A stretch of DNA of 64,000 nucleotides from Lysinibacillus sp. B2A1 (GCA_002973635.1 CP027224.1:5320001-5384000), one strand, 5' to 3'; positions 50,499 to 59,429 are shown, numbered from the stretch's first letter. Program-made: numbers and translations. Notes: generated by a model from the sequence alone, not told the origin.

Positions 50499-50530
50499 AA
50501 AACCATACCCAAAAGTTTTGGATATGGTTA
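50499..50530 (-). repeat. Right terminator-hairpin duplication of element A (cotH terminator)
   Basis: Identical to 49723-49754 over 32 bp. It lies 4 bp from the cotH stop and, read on the minus strand, ends the cotH transcript. Confidence 0.9.
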
Positions 50531-50534
50531 TTTT

Positions 50535-52298
50535 TTATCGACCTCTTCGCTTGAATTTAAGAACACCAAGAAGGGCAACTATTAATAGGGTCAAACAAAC
50601 GACTATTGTAATCACAGTATTTTTATCAATGACTGTTGCTTGATTTAACTGTTCATTATTTTGGCCAGGCATTCCCATCGGCCCACCATTTTGATCAGGT
50701 CGTTGCATTGGGCTGCCGCCAGCAGGGCGCTCCCCTTGATTATTGCCATCCTGATTGAAAGAAGGAAGCTGTGAAGGATCAAAATCCTCAGGCATAGGGT
50801 TGCCGTTCATATCACCATTATCATTAGGATTAGGCATCCCCATATTACCTTGTGATGTTGACGCTTCTACAACAAGCTCGCCAGACAATTGCTTTAAAAT
50901 AGATGCTGATCGTTGTTTAGCAAATTCAGGGAGACTATTTTCCCCTTCTACGGCCTCTAAAAACTGCTCAGTTGTAGAGAATTTCGTAGGGTCTGCTTCC
51001 ACATAAGTTGTTAAGAGAACTGCTAGATTTTTAGTTATCTTCTGTATATACTCTTCTGTTAAATATTTAGTAGCTAGTTCCTGTAAATAACCTTCATATT
51101 GCGTACGATATTTCTCATTGGATAGCAAGGCGTTTAATAATGGTCTTTCTTCTAATGTTGTACCAGATACAGGTGTTGTCACACTAAAATTAATCGCACT
51201 ATCTTGTATTAGATTTCCAGACATGCCTGCAGCCATATCTATCCCATTCTGATTTCGATCAACGTTTGGTTGTTGTTTAGAGCGTTCGTTATTCTTAAAA
51301 TCATCTGTTGCATTGAATTGCCTAGCTTTCAAATCCTTATTGTTCTGGAAATCACTATTGCCCCCCATTCTACCGCCCCCAGCACCGAAGCCACCAAAGG
51401 ACATATTGTAATCCCAAGGTATAATCGAAAACACGCCATTGTCTTCATACAAATAGTAATTGTGCTTCATATTCCCCTGATAGCTATCCAGATTTACAAG
51501 GGCAGTGTTCACAGCAAAGTAGCGTAGCATTTCATCGACATCAATATACTTATCAATGTCACCTCCATTATTGATGGCTTCAATCATTTTAATAAACTTT
51601 GATTGATCAACATTGGCTTCATTCGTTTTTAAACCAATTCCCGTATAATCGGCAATATTATCACTAATATATTTTAAATCACTGCCTGTACCATCTGGCT
51701 TAAACAAGAAGCCGTTATTAGAGCCATAGTTATTTGCTAGGAAGGTTTCATCTACCGCTTCAACTCCTAAATATAAACCACGTTCTTCTCCATTCACTGT
51801 GACATACATATAAGAATGTGCGGGTGTAGGTAGTCCCATTTGCTCCATCAGTTCATAAGAGATATATTCTCGCATTAAAGTAGAATCACTATAATTATTA
51901 TTTATATTTAATTTTTTCAAACCATATAAGCTCTGTGTATTATCATAGTAGTCAAAATCAATTTTTAAGCTATAGCGATCCGAATCACTGTTAACAACTG
52001 AACGCAGTGATAAATTCCCTTTTGTACGAATCGCTACATTTTCTATTTTCTTACCATTAACCGTAATATCCGCCTTCTTTAACTCCTCTGCCGCAGCATT
52101 TTCTAGCATATCTGCCCAGTCTTCCTCAGCAATTTCAATGTCTACTGTTGCCACTTTGTTGTTATTAAACACAATATTCTCATAAGAAAACTTGGTATTT
52201 TTAGTTTCAATACCTACATTTGGAAGCACAGCATATATGACAACAAAGAGGAGAAGTAGAATTGCCATACTAAGATAGACAGCTCTTGCTTTAATCAT
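50535..52298 (-). CDS. CotH-family protein kinase, membrane-anchored
   Basis: 587 residues from ATG 52298 (GAGAGGTG 6 nt upstream; a GTG at 52307 overlaps that site). An N-terminal membrane helix (AILLLLFVVIYAVLPNVG), the CotH domain (AIRTKGNLSLRS; YGLKKLNINNNYSDSTLMRE; GLYLGVEAVDETFL; IIPWDYNMSFGGFG), a Met/Asn/Pro/Gly-rich linker (about 490-560), and a C-terminal helix with basic tail KFKRRGR. CotH kinases phosphorylate spore-coat or surface proteins; here the two membrane helices imply an envelope role. Last gene of the parvulin-VTC-DUF4956-CotH run. Confidence 0.88.
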   Translation of the reverse strand: MIKARAVYLSMAILLLLFVVIYAVLPNVGIETKNTKFSYENIVFNNNKVATVDIEIAEEDWADMLENAAAEELKKADITVNGKKIENVAIRTKGNLSLRSVVNSDSDRYSLKIDFDYYDNTQSLYGLKKLNINNNYSDSTLMREYISYELMEQMGLPTPAHSYMYVTVNGEERGLYLGVEAVDETFLANNYGSNNGFLFKPDGTGSDLKYISDNIADYTGIGLKTNEANVDQSKFIKMIEAINNGGDIDKYIDVDEMLRYFAVNTALVNLDSYQGNMKHNYYLYEDNGVFSIIPWDYNMSFGGFGAGGGRMGGNSDFQNNKDLKARQFNATDDFKNNERSKQQPNVDRNQNGIDMAAGMSGNLIQDSAINFSVTTPVSGTTLEERPLLNALLSNEKYRTQYEGYLQELATKYLTEEYIQKITKNLAVLLTTYVEADPTKFSTTEQFLEAVEGENSLPEFAKQRSASILKQLSGELVVEASTSQGNMGMPNPNDNGDMNGNPMPEDFDPSQLPSFNQDGNNQGERPAGGSPMQRPDQNGGPMGMPGQNNEQLNQATVIDKNTVITIVVCLTLLIVALLGVLKFKRRGR

Positions 52299-52335
52299 GA
52301 TTTTCACCTCTCTTCATAGGTTTCTAAAATGCTTA

Positions 52336-53019
52336 CTAAGCTGTGAAATTACCATCGTAACTAAGCATTACTGCTGATTTTACTCCTGGTACCTTTGTCA
52401 GATGATCCATTAGCTTGGCATCATTTTGTTTCACACGAATTTCATAGGTTGTTTCAATTTCATCATGTTGCATAATGGATTTTGATTTTAGAGCGAATTT
52501 ATTAGATTGTGCAGCGATAATTCTTTCTACTTCATCACAAGCTAGTTCTTCTTCAAATTTCACAATTAATAAATATGGATTTTCCACAGTAATTTTGTTT
52601 ACAAAGACCAGTAGCACAAGCCCAATTAAAACTGCACCAATAATAACAAGTGGTATAAACCCTGCGCCACATAGAATCCCAGAAACGATTGCCCAGAAAA
52701 TATAGACTAAATCCATAGGGTCTTTAATGGGTGTTCGGAAACGCACGATTGATAACGCACCAACCATACCTAACGATAACAACACGTTTGAACTGATTCC
52801 CATAATAACGAGCGCAGTGGCCATTGTCATAATTAGCAGTGAAATATTAAAAGAATGGGAGTAAATTACACCATTAAAGGTCTTCTTATATACAGCGTAA
52901 ATAAAAATTCCAACAAAGAAGGCTACTACTAAGCCAATAACTGAATCTATTAATGAAAATGAGGTTGTTTTTTCTAAAAAGTTAGATTTAAAAATATCAC
53001 TAAACTTGATTGTATCCAT
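52336..53019 (-). CDS. DUF4956 membrane protein
   Basis: 227 residues: four membrane helices in the first about 140 residues, the signature GMVGALSIVRFRTPIKDPMD, then a soluble C-terminal domain (LIVKFEEELACDEVERIIAA). DUF4956 proteins commonly neighbour VTC-domain and CotH genes, as here. Starts 19 bp after the VTC gene. Function unknown, probably part of a membrane assembly with them. Confidence 0.88.
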   Translation of the reverse strand: MDTIKFSDIFKSNFLEKTTSFSLIDSVIGLVVAFFVGIFIYAVYKKTFNGVIYSHSFNISLLIMTMATALVIMGISSNVLLSLGMVGALSIVRFRTPIKDPMDLVYIFWAIVSGILCGAGFIPLVIIGAVLIGLVLLVFVNKITVENPYLLIVKFEEELACDEVERIIAAQSNKFALKSKSIMQHDEIETTYEIRVKQNDAKLMDHLTKVPGVKSAVMLSYDGNFTA

Positions 53020-53038
53020 TGTTCATTTCTCCTTTATA

Positions 53039-53740
53039 TTAGCCATACATTCGACTAAGTTGATATTTTGAATAGGCTTCTGCACGTGTATCTACTGATT
53101 GCAGTAAATACTTAATCATATCTGGTAAGTAGTCATCATATTTCACCTCTAAAATAACTAGGTTTGGTTCAAGTACATCCACCATGGGTAATTTGGTATT
53201 AAACATATCTGTATTACGGAGACTTGATTGCACCTTGCTATCAAAGGTGATTCTCACGTTTCCATAAGCATACACATATGCCTCTCTCTCATAATCGACG
53301 ACCGTAACTGGTTTCAGCTGGTTATACTTCATTTCCTGATATAAATCCCGAATTAATGGGCGTTGATCTTCTTCCATCCAAGATGTTTCGCCACTACGCA
53401 TTTTTTCATATTCCTTTCGGGAGATAGCACACTTTGTTTTAAAGGTAAGATTATTACGCTTACTTTTCCTTTCCAAATTAATAATGGCTGAGGATTTATC
53501 ATAAACTCGTACTCGGTATTTATCACGGTTGATATAGCCCTCCTTTTTCTCATTAAGAACCTTATTAGCAAAATTATCGAAGTAAGTGCTGCGAATTAAA
53601 TATTTACCATTCATCCCTGCATGCTTGTCTAACTGCATCACATGCCATAGCTTGGATTTTAATAAGGCATAGTCGGGATAAGAAATTGCTTGTTTGATCT
53701 CCCTTCGACCGTTAGGATTAAACGAAGTTATAGTAGACAT
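53039..53740 (-). CDS. VTC-domain protein (polyphosphate polymerase-like)
   Basis: 233 residues from ATG 53740 with AAGGAGTGG upstream. Tunnel-fold triphosphate-tunnel domain with many conserved basic and acidic residues: YLIRSTYFDN, RDKYRVRVYD, LERKSKRNNLTFKTK, DSKVQSSLR and LEVKYDDYLPD. In yeast the VTC core makes polyphosphate; bacterial solo forms beside DUF4956/CotH are uncharacterised. 12 bp after the parvulin gene. Confidence 0.88.
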   Translation of the reverse strand: MSTITSFNPNGRREIKQAISYPDYALLKSKLWHVMQLDKHAGMNGKYLIRSTYFDNFANKVLNEKKEGYINRDKYRVRVYDKSSAIINLERKSKRNNLTFKTKCAISRKEYEKMRSGETSWMEEDQRPLIRDLYQEMKYNQLKPVTVVDYEREAYVYAYGNVRITFDSKVQSSLRNTDMFNTKLPMVDVLEPNLVILEVKYDDYLPDMIKYLLQSVDTRAEAYSKYQLSRMYG

Positions 53741-53752
53741 ATAAGCCACTCC

Positions 53753-54610
53753 TTATTTTCTCTCGATTTTATATTCCTCTTGTTTTTCATTTAGCCAAGA
53801 TGTATATTCTTCATTTATCCGCTCTTCAAGAATAGTGGCATAAACATTATCTTTGACATCCTTGAGTTCTGCCTCTTTTGCAGGTACCTTATCGGTTACT
53901 TTAACGATGTGATAGCCTTCAGATGTTTGAACGATATCACTAATACTATTTTTCTCAAGACCGAATGCTGCTTTCTCAAACGCCTCGTCCATTTGACCTC
54001 GACTAATGGTGCCAATTTCACCACTATTTTCACTTGTTGCTGAATCTATTGAATATGCCTTTGCTAGCTCCGAAAAATCCTCACCGGCTTTTAGCTTTTT
54101 CAATACATCCTTTGCCGTTGTCTCATCCTCCAATAAAATTTGACTGGCTACAACCTTTTCTTGTTGTCCATAGCTCTCCTTATTGTTATCAAAATATTGA
54201 GCTACTTCCTCATCTGTAATATCTATGCCCGTAGCAATAACATTTTTAGTAAGCTGATACATGCGAATATTTTCTCTTACACTTTCCTCTGTTAGCCCAT
54301 TAGCTTCCAAAGCTTTCTGTAAGGCTTCTTCACCACCATATGACTCTATTATCTCTTCATACTCTGATTGAATACTGTCCTCAGATACAGTGACGCCTAG
54401 CTTCTTTGCTTCAAGCTCAACCATTTTGTTTGTGATTAATGTTTCAAGTACTTCAGTACCGTATTGTTCATGCAACGCATTATCTAATTCTGCTTGTAGA
54501 ATCTTCTCTCCATCAACCTTTGCTACGTAATCACTGCCCACAGTACAGCCGGCTAGTAGCATGACGAATCCAGCAGGTAAGATTAGCGTTCGGAAAAGCC
54601 TATTTTTCAT
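53753..54610 (-). CDS. Parvulin-type peptidyl-prolyl isomerase lipoprotein (PrsA/SurA-like)
   Basis: 285 residues. Lipoprotein signal with lipobox LLAGC (Cys22), an N-terminal SurA-like helical part, and a PpiC domain (VVASQILLEDETTAKDVLKK; SGEIGTISRGQMDEAFEKAA; EGYHIVKVTDKVPAKEAEL). Folds or guards secreted proteins outside the membrane. Heads a four-gene run ending in cotH, just downstream of a two-component system, which suggests an envelope-stress output. A -10-like TATAGT lies upstream with a weak -35, consistent with an activator. Confidence 0.87.
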   Translation of the reverse strand: MKNRLFRTLILPAGFVMLLAGCTVGSDYVAKVDGEKILQAELDNALHEQYGTEVLETLITNKMVELEAKKLGVTVSEDSIQSEYEEIIESYGGEEALQKALEANGLTEESVRENIRMYQLTKNVIATGIDITDEEVAQYFDNNKESYGQQEKVVASQILLEDETTAKDVLKKLKAGEDFSELAKAYSIDSATSENSGEIGTISRGQMDEAFEKAAFGLEKNSISDIVQTSEGYHIVKVTDKVPAKEAELKDVKDNVYATILEERINEEYTSWLNEKQEEYKIERK

Positions 54611-54720
54611 AACATGATCCCGCCCTTTCTCTTGGCTTCTCGTTTACAAAACATACTATAAAGGTCTAATGTGTCAGTCAGATGTCAGCTTTACATTTCC
54701 TTCAAAAAATCTTTACAAAA

Positions 54721-54759
54721 GAAAAAGCTACCACGCCTTTTATAGCGTAGTAGCCTTTT
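54721..54759 (-). terminator. Terminator at the end of the kinase gene
   Basis: Minus strand AAAAAGGCTACTACGC pairs with GCGTGGTAGCTTTTT (one G-U, one bulge), then CTTTTG. The kinase stop codon lies inside it. It separates the two-component genes from the parvulin operon. Confidence 0.85.
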
Positions 54760-56167
54760 TCAATGAAAGGTCAAAGCATGTTCCTGAAGAATTGCTTTCT
54801 ATCAGTCGTAAATCGCCGCCAATTGACTGAGCCATCATTTTACTAAGTGATAAACCTAAACCTAGTCCGCGAATGGTGTATTTTTTATTTTCGCCTCTAA
54901 AGAAGCGTTCAAAAATAAATGCCTGCTCCTCTTGAGGAATACCATGCCCAGTGTCTCGCACATTAATAGAAATCGTATCATTCTTCTCCAACAATCTAAT
55001 TGTTACGGCTCCCTCCTGCATGGCCTGTCTTGCATTCGTTAATAAATTCGTGACAATTTGCTGCACTCGGACAGCATCAGCCTGTACATAGACGGTTTTT
55101 GCAAGCAATTGTATATGAATTTTTACCGCTTCCTCTTCCTGCATTACCTCCCACTGGGTAACTGCATCACGTATAAGTTGATTAACATTAACTGTCTCTA
55201 GTCTTACAGGAATGGCATCGACGGCAAACTGATTGAAGGCTAATAAATCGCCAACCATAGTCTTCATTTTCGTCGTTTCAACTAGCGCCATTTGAATAAA
55301 TTCATTAGCATCTTGATCTGTAACGATTCCATCCCTCACCGCTTGTAAAAGTCCACTAATTGATGTGACAGGCGTTTTAAGCTCATGTGTAACACCTGCT
55401 AATAGCTCTGTCCTTGTTTTTTCCAATTGCTCTAATCGATTAGCCATTTCCTTAAAGGACGTAACGAGCTCATAAATTTCCTCTTCCTTAATATTTTCAG
55501 GTAGATTGACTGTATAGTTACCCTCTTGCACTTGCTTCGCGGCTTCGGCGACTTGTTTGATTGGATGTGCCAAACGCCTTGACAACAAATAAATAGCTCC
55601 CCATCCTAATAAGGCAAGGGCTCCTATCAGTAACGCTAATTGACCATATGCTTGATTAACCTTCGTTAAGTTTTCCTTTTTCTCAAGCACAAGCACCCAG
55701 CCAATTACCTTCTGATTATTTTCAATTTTTCGTTTTACAACATATTGAACTGACTCTCCTCCCTTATTCATGTCGATTATTTTTTTTGTATCTTCTTCAC
55801 CATCAAGTAAATTGGCCACATTTTTTGCACTGCCTGGAGGAATTGGTCGATTACTTGTTAAGACATTGCCTTCTGTGTCAGCAACATATAAGATAGGATC
55901 AATTTCTCTCATGCTAAACCGTTCTCGGTTGCCAATAAAACCTGGAATTCCACCTATAGGTCCATTATTGGATCCTGTAGTATCTGTAAGACGAAATACT
56001 GTTTCATCAGCTAAAAACTTCATCATTTCCAATCGGTTTTCAAATGTTGTATGACGAATCCATACTGCGGATATAAAAGAGATAATGGCTAGTCCTACAA
56101 AGAGCGTCAATAAATAGCGACTTGTCCAGTAGTTGAGTAAAGATATACGTTTACCTTTTTGGAACAC
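54740..56167 (-). CDS. Sensor histidine kinase
   Basis: 475 residues. Two membrane helices (about 14-36 and 173-195) flank an extracytoplasmic sensor; HAMP follows, then the H-box LLAGVTHELKTPVTSISG, N-box QIVTNLLTNARQAM, DTGHGIP and GLGLGLSLSKMM ATP-binding motifs. Overlaps the response regulator gene by 17 bp. Partner of the following entry; probable controller of the parvulin-CotH run, by location only. Confidence 0.9.
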   Translation of the reverse strand: MFQKGKRISLLNYWTSRYLLTLFVGLAIISFISAVWIRHTTFENRLEMMKFLADETVFRLTDTTGSNNGPIGGIPGFIGNRERFSMREIDPILYVADTEGNVLTSNRPIPPGSAKNVANLLDGEEDTKKIIDMNKGGESVQYVVKRKIENNQKVIGWVLVLEKKENLTKVNQAYGQLALLIGALALLGWGAIYLLSRRLAHPIKQVAEAAKQVQEGNYTVNLPENIKEEEIYELVTSFKEMANRLEQLEKTRTELLAGVTHELKTPVTSISGLLQAVRDGIVTDQDANEFIQMALVETTKMKTMVGDLLAFNQFAVDAIPVRLETVNVNQLIRDAVTQWEVMQEEEAVKIHIQLLAKTVYVQADAVRVQQIVTNLLTNARQAMQEGAVTIRLLEKNDTISINVRDTGHGIPQEEQAFIFERFFRGENKKYTIRGLGLGLSLSKMMAQSIGGDLRLIESNSSGTCFDLSLKKATTL

Positions 56168-56834
56168 TTAGCTGATACCCCAATCCACGTAATGTCTTTA
56201 TTTCTCCATCTGCCTCATCCCAATCTGTCAATGCCTTTCGCAGTCGCTTCACCGCTAAATCAACTGCTCGATCGCTGCCATCATACTCCCAGCCCCAAAC
56301 TTGCTCAATTAACTGATCGCGTGTAAATGTTTGATTGGGATGCTCAGCCAAAAATAATAGCACTGATAAGTCTCTAGGCGTTAAAATGATCTCCTCTCCA
56401 TTCAGTAGTACTCGATGTGCCTTCATATCTATTTCAAGCTCGCCAAATTTCTTTTTTTCTGCTGACTGATTTCCTTCGGCACGTCTTAGAACAGCCTTTA
56501 CCCTTGCCACTACCTCATCTGCTATAAAGGGTTTAGCAATATAATCATCTACACCTTGATCAAAGCCCTCTAAACGGTAATTTACATCTCCTAATGCCGT
56601 TAACATAATGATGGGACAAGAACTAATACCTCTTATTTCCTCTAAAATTCTCCAACCATTTTTCTCTGGCAACATAATATCTAGTAGCACTAAATCTGGT
56701 TGACACTCTTGAAACACAGTCAGTGCCTGCCCGCCATTAAAACATTGCATCACATCATAGCCAACCTTTTTTAAATAAGCTTTTAACACCTGACTTATGG
56801 CATATTCGTCTTCTACAATTAATATTTTTGCCAT
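56151..56834 (-). CDS. OmpR-family response regulator
   Basis: 227 residues from ATG 56834 (GAGGTG 6 nt upstream; a GTG at 56843 overlaps that site). Receiver domain with LIVEDEYAIS, phosphorylatable aspartate in DLVLLDIMLPEKNGW and DDYIAKPF; winged-helix C-domain with LTPRDLSVLLFL and DRAVDLAVKRLRKAL. Target genes are not known; the adjacent parvulin operon is the natural candidate. Confidence 0.92.
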   Translation of the reverse strand: MAKILIVEDEYAISQVLKAYLKKVGYDVMQCFNGGQALTVFQECQPDLVLLDIMLPEKNGWRILEEIRGISSCPIIMLTALGDVNYRLEGFDQGVDDYIAKPFIADEVVARVKAVLRRAEGNQSAEKKKFGELEIDMKAHRVLLNGEEIILTPRDLSVLLFLAEHPNQTFTRDQLIEQVWGWEYDGSDRAVDLAVKRLRKALTDWDEADGEIKTLRGLGYQLSVPKR

Positions 56835-57005
56835 GTCCTTCACCTCGTCCCTAGCTTGCGTGTTATCATTATATCATCGGAATATGTCAGCTAAGTGTCT
56901 GGAATCCAATCAGATAAATCCGTTTAAACACGATTTATACTGACAATAAACTTTACATATTTGGAAATGTCCTTTAACCTTTTTAGTATAAACATTGCTA
57001 TTCTA

Positions 57006-57062
57006 TTGACAATGTCTTCCTACGACAATTATCATTGATTGCGAATGATAATCATTGATAAT
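57006..57062 (+). promoter_or_regulatory. hmoA promoter with overlapping Fur box
   Basis: TTGACA (57006-57011), 18-nt spacer, TATCAT (57030-57035). The Fur-like inverted repeat GAATGATAATCATTGATAAT is at 57042-57061, matching TGATAATnATTATCA with one extra base, and a half-like ATTATCATTGA precedes it. Iron-replete repression is expected. Confidence 0.85.
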
Positions 57063-57118
57063 TTCATTCAAGTTAATAGATTTTCTTTATTTAGAAAATG
57101 ATTAGGGGGGTAGAAAAC

Positions 57119-57454
57119 ATGATTATTGTAACAAATCGTATTCAGGTCAAACCCGGCTTTGCTGCAAAAATGGCACCGAATTTTACAAAGCCAGGACCGC
57201 TACAACAGTTTGAAGGTTTTCATAAAGTAGAGGTGTTAGTGTCAACGGATGACCCAACTTATGACGAAATGAGTGTCAACATGTACTGGGAATCAAAGGA
57301 ACATTTCCAAGCTTGGCGAGATAGCGATGCATTCGCAGCTGCACATCATCGTCCAGAGCCGGGCTCAGAGGGAGCAAAACCTGAAAATAGTCCAATGATA
57401 GGCAGCAAAATCGTTATAGCAGAATTAGCGTCTTCAATCGAAGCAGCTCGCTAA
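57119..57454 (+). CDS. hmoA: Haem-degrading monooxygenase, HmoA-like (ABM domain)
   Basis: 111 residues from ATG 57119, which has AGGGGGG 8 nt upstream; the frame opens 7 codons earlier. One antibiotic-biosynthesis-monooxygenase (ferredoxin-like) domain: IIVTNRIQVKPGFAAKMAP, FHKVEVLVSTDD and NMYWESKEHFQAWRDSDAF. The histidine-containing FAAAHHRPEP and the Fur box upstream fit a haem oxygenase releasing iron. A Rho-independent terminator (57486-57522) follows and was duplicated by element B. Confidence 0.87.
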   Translation: MIIVTNRIQVKPGFAAKMAPNFTKPGPLQQFEGFHKVEVLVSTDDPTYDEMSVNMYWESKEHFQAWRDSDAFAAAHHRPEPGSEGAKPENSPMIGSKIVIAELASSIEAAR

Positions 57455-57489
57455 TTTATCATTAAATTATCTTCTGATTCTATCTAAAA

Positions 57490-57522
57490 AAACCCTGCAT
57501 ATTCGAAAATATGCAGGGTTTT
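57490..57522 (+). repeat. Left terminator-hairpin duplication of element B (hmoA terminator)
   Basis: A 33-bp copy, AAACCCTGCATATT / CGAA / AATATGCAGGGTTTT, is identical to 58364-58396. A perfect 14-bp stem; serves as the hmoA terminator. Confidence 0.93.
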
Positions 57523-58363
57523 CATGTTGTTGAAATACTATTATGTCAATGAAATCAAGGTGACAAATTAAAAAGTATAGCCCTTTTTCAAAACGAGGGG
57601 TTGATCTCCGTTCCGACTGAGTGCTTTCCTGGGGGCGTCCGATGAGCCGCTTGGGGCAACAGGAGGTTGGTCACGAAGGCGTTATCACAGGACGTGATGC
57701 TTTTAGCCTTCGTTCCCTAATATGCTCGCTCCAGGGTCTCATCTGTGACGCTGAATCCCCGAGGAGTCACTCAGTCTACACTCCAATCAACCTTTGCTCA
57801 TAGTATTTTCTTCCGGCAATTCACACAAATATATTGTGATAAATTTGAAGTCTTAGCCATCACTATATTGTGCAAAAATGGAGCTTTGATAACATTTTTC
57901 TATGTGAAAACAGAGGAGTACTTTATGTAAAGTTACAAAGTAGTTTGTTTTACGCATAAAATGTAGGTTAACATCTGTAGAATTGTGCCACTATTCTATC
58001 CATTTAATGATGGTGAGTAACATGCTTTTACTTTACTTTTCTTTTGAGGGAAGAAAATATTTAAAGTTCTACACTATTGCTGATTGGAGTGCAAGGCTAC
58101 TCGACTCCCGTGGGATAGCGAGACAGACGAGACCCTGAGGCCAACACGATGTTGGTCACGAAGGCGTTGTCACAGGACGTGACGCACTTAGCCTTCGTTC
58201 CTCCAGCGTAGGAAGCGGCTCGTCGCTCGCCCACAGGAAGCCTTGCTCTGCGCGAAAGCGAAGCGTCAGCGACAAAGCGAGTAGCCTGGAACGGAAATCA
58301 CCTTCATTTGACTTAGTAGTGTTCACAAAGAATCCCTTGACCATTTAGTTTTTCAACACTATG
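57523..58363 (+). mobile_element. Terminator-inserted non-coding element, copy B (841 bp)
   Basis: Begins CATGTTGTTGAAATAC and ends with the complement of CATAGTGTTGAAAAAC. Module 1 (minus orientation) is at 57600-57791, with outer stem GACTGAGTG (57615-57623) / CACTCAGTC (57768-57776). Module 2 (plus orientation) is at 58081-58300, with outer stem GGCTACTCG (58095-58103) / CGAGTAGCC (58278-58286). The intervening 290 bp are AT-rich. The longest copy, because module 2 has gained a large apical arm and a local duplication near 58240-58275. No credible ORF. Confidence 0.87.
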
Positions 58364-58396
58364 AAACCCTGCATATTCGAAAATATGCAGGGTTTT
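58364..58396 (-). repeat. Right terminator-hairpin duplication of element B (yeiH side)
   Basis: Identical to 57490-57522 over 33 bp. Read on the minus strand it is followed by the element; read from yeiH it is the terminator 10 bp beyond that gene. Confidence 0.93.
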
Positions 58397-58406
58397 TTGA
58401 AATTCT

Positions 58407-59429
58407 TTATTGCTGTATAAAAATAACTAAAAGGTATCCTACAGCCGATAGGCAAATTGAACCGATAAGACCTGCAATAAAGGCTTTTACACCTAATTGC
58501 TTAAAGGTTTTTATGTCTACGTTTAATCCCAATCCAGCCATGGCCATGCCAATTAAAATATAGGCAATATTAACAAATGCCTGCGCTACATTAGATGGAA
58601 CTATTCCTAATGAATTAATTGCACTCATTGCTAAAAAGCCAAGAATAAACCACGGGATAATTGACAGCGAAAATGAATTTTTTTCCTGCCCTCTCTCCAT
58701 TTTCCGATAAAAAATACCAATAATGATTGCTACTGGCACGAGTAAAGCCACACGGGTTAGTTTAACAATAACCGCCATATCGATAGCTTCATTGCCACCA
58801 GCTGATGCTGCCGCAATCACATGGGCAATTTCATGTAAGGTACCTCCTGCAAAAACACCATATTCCGTTGGTGCTAGCCCAAAAAATGAATAGCACAATG
58901 TATAGACTAACGTGAATAACGTGCCTAGTAACGCGACAATTGCTGCACCCACCGCTGTTTCTTTTTCATTCGCTTTAATTTGAGGAGCAATAGCAACGAC
59001 AGCAGCTGCTCCACAAATGGCTGTCCCACAAGCTGTTAAAATGCCCAGTTTTCGTTCGACATGAAACACCCTTGTCAAACCATAGACAATCACTAAGGCA
59101 AATACTAAATCTAATAATGCAATTAGAAAAACACTCACTCCAGCATGATAAATATCCGCTAAATTCAAGCGCATTCCTAATAAAACAATCCCAAATCTTA
59201 ATAATTTTTTACTTGAAAATGATATACCGCCCTGCCATGAATCCTGCACCTTAAAAGCTGCTCTCCAAGCCATTCCTAATAGAATAGCAATGACAAGCTG
59301 GCCCAATATTGAGAAGAACGGAAATGTTGAAATATATTTTGCCGATAGAGCAATAAGGAGTGTTAACAATATCCCCTTGATAAATGCTGGGGCTAGGAAG
59401 CTTTTTAATCGATTTTGTCCATTCACCAT
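58407..59429 (-). CDS. YeiH/UPF0324 family putative sulfate exporter
   Basis: 340 residues from ATG 59429; an ATG 6 codons earlier lies against the ribosome site. About ten membrane helices; the GTLHEIAHVIAAASAGGNEA and ILTACGTAICGAAAVVAIAP segments are typical of the family. Proposed to export sulfite/sulfate or related anions. Divergent from the LysR gene at 59542, a common arrangement for local regulation. Confidence 0.88.
   Translation of the reverse strand: MVNGQNRLKSFLAPAFIKGILLTLLIALSAKYISTFPFFSILGQLVIAILLGMAWRAAFKVQDSWQGGISFSSKKLLRFGIVLLGMRLNLADIYHAGVSVFLIALLDLVFALVIVYGLTRVFHVERKLGILTACGTAICGAAAVVAIAPQIKANEKETAVGAAIVALLGTLFTLVYTLCYSFFGLAPTEYGVFAGGTLHEIAHVIAAASAGGNEAIDMAVIVKLTRVALLVPVAIIIGIFYRKMERGQEKNSFSLSIIPWFILGFLAMSAINSLGIVPSNVAQAFVNIAYILIGMAMAGLGLNVDIKTFKQLGVKAFIAGLIGSICLSAVGYLLVIFIQQ

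Noticed and set aside
57621..57803. ORF of about 60 codons inside element B
   Set aside because: It runs through the hairpin modules, has no ribosome site, and the matching frames in copies A and C are not open over the same span.
58156..58344. Minus-strand ORF of 62 codons inside element B
   Set aside because: Crosses module 2, including a duplication found only in copy B; no homologous open frame in A or C.
57490..58396. CRISPR-like repeat-spacer interpretation of the repeated hairpins
   Set aside because: Only two copies of each hairpin, separated by 0.7-0.8 kb, all three hairpin sequences differ, and no cas genes are present.
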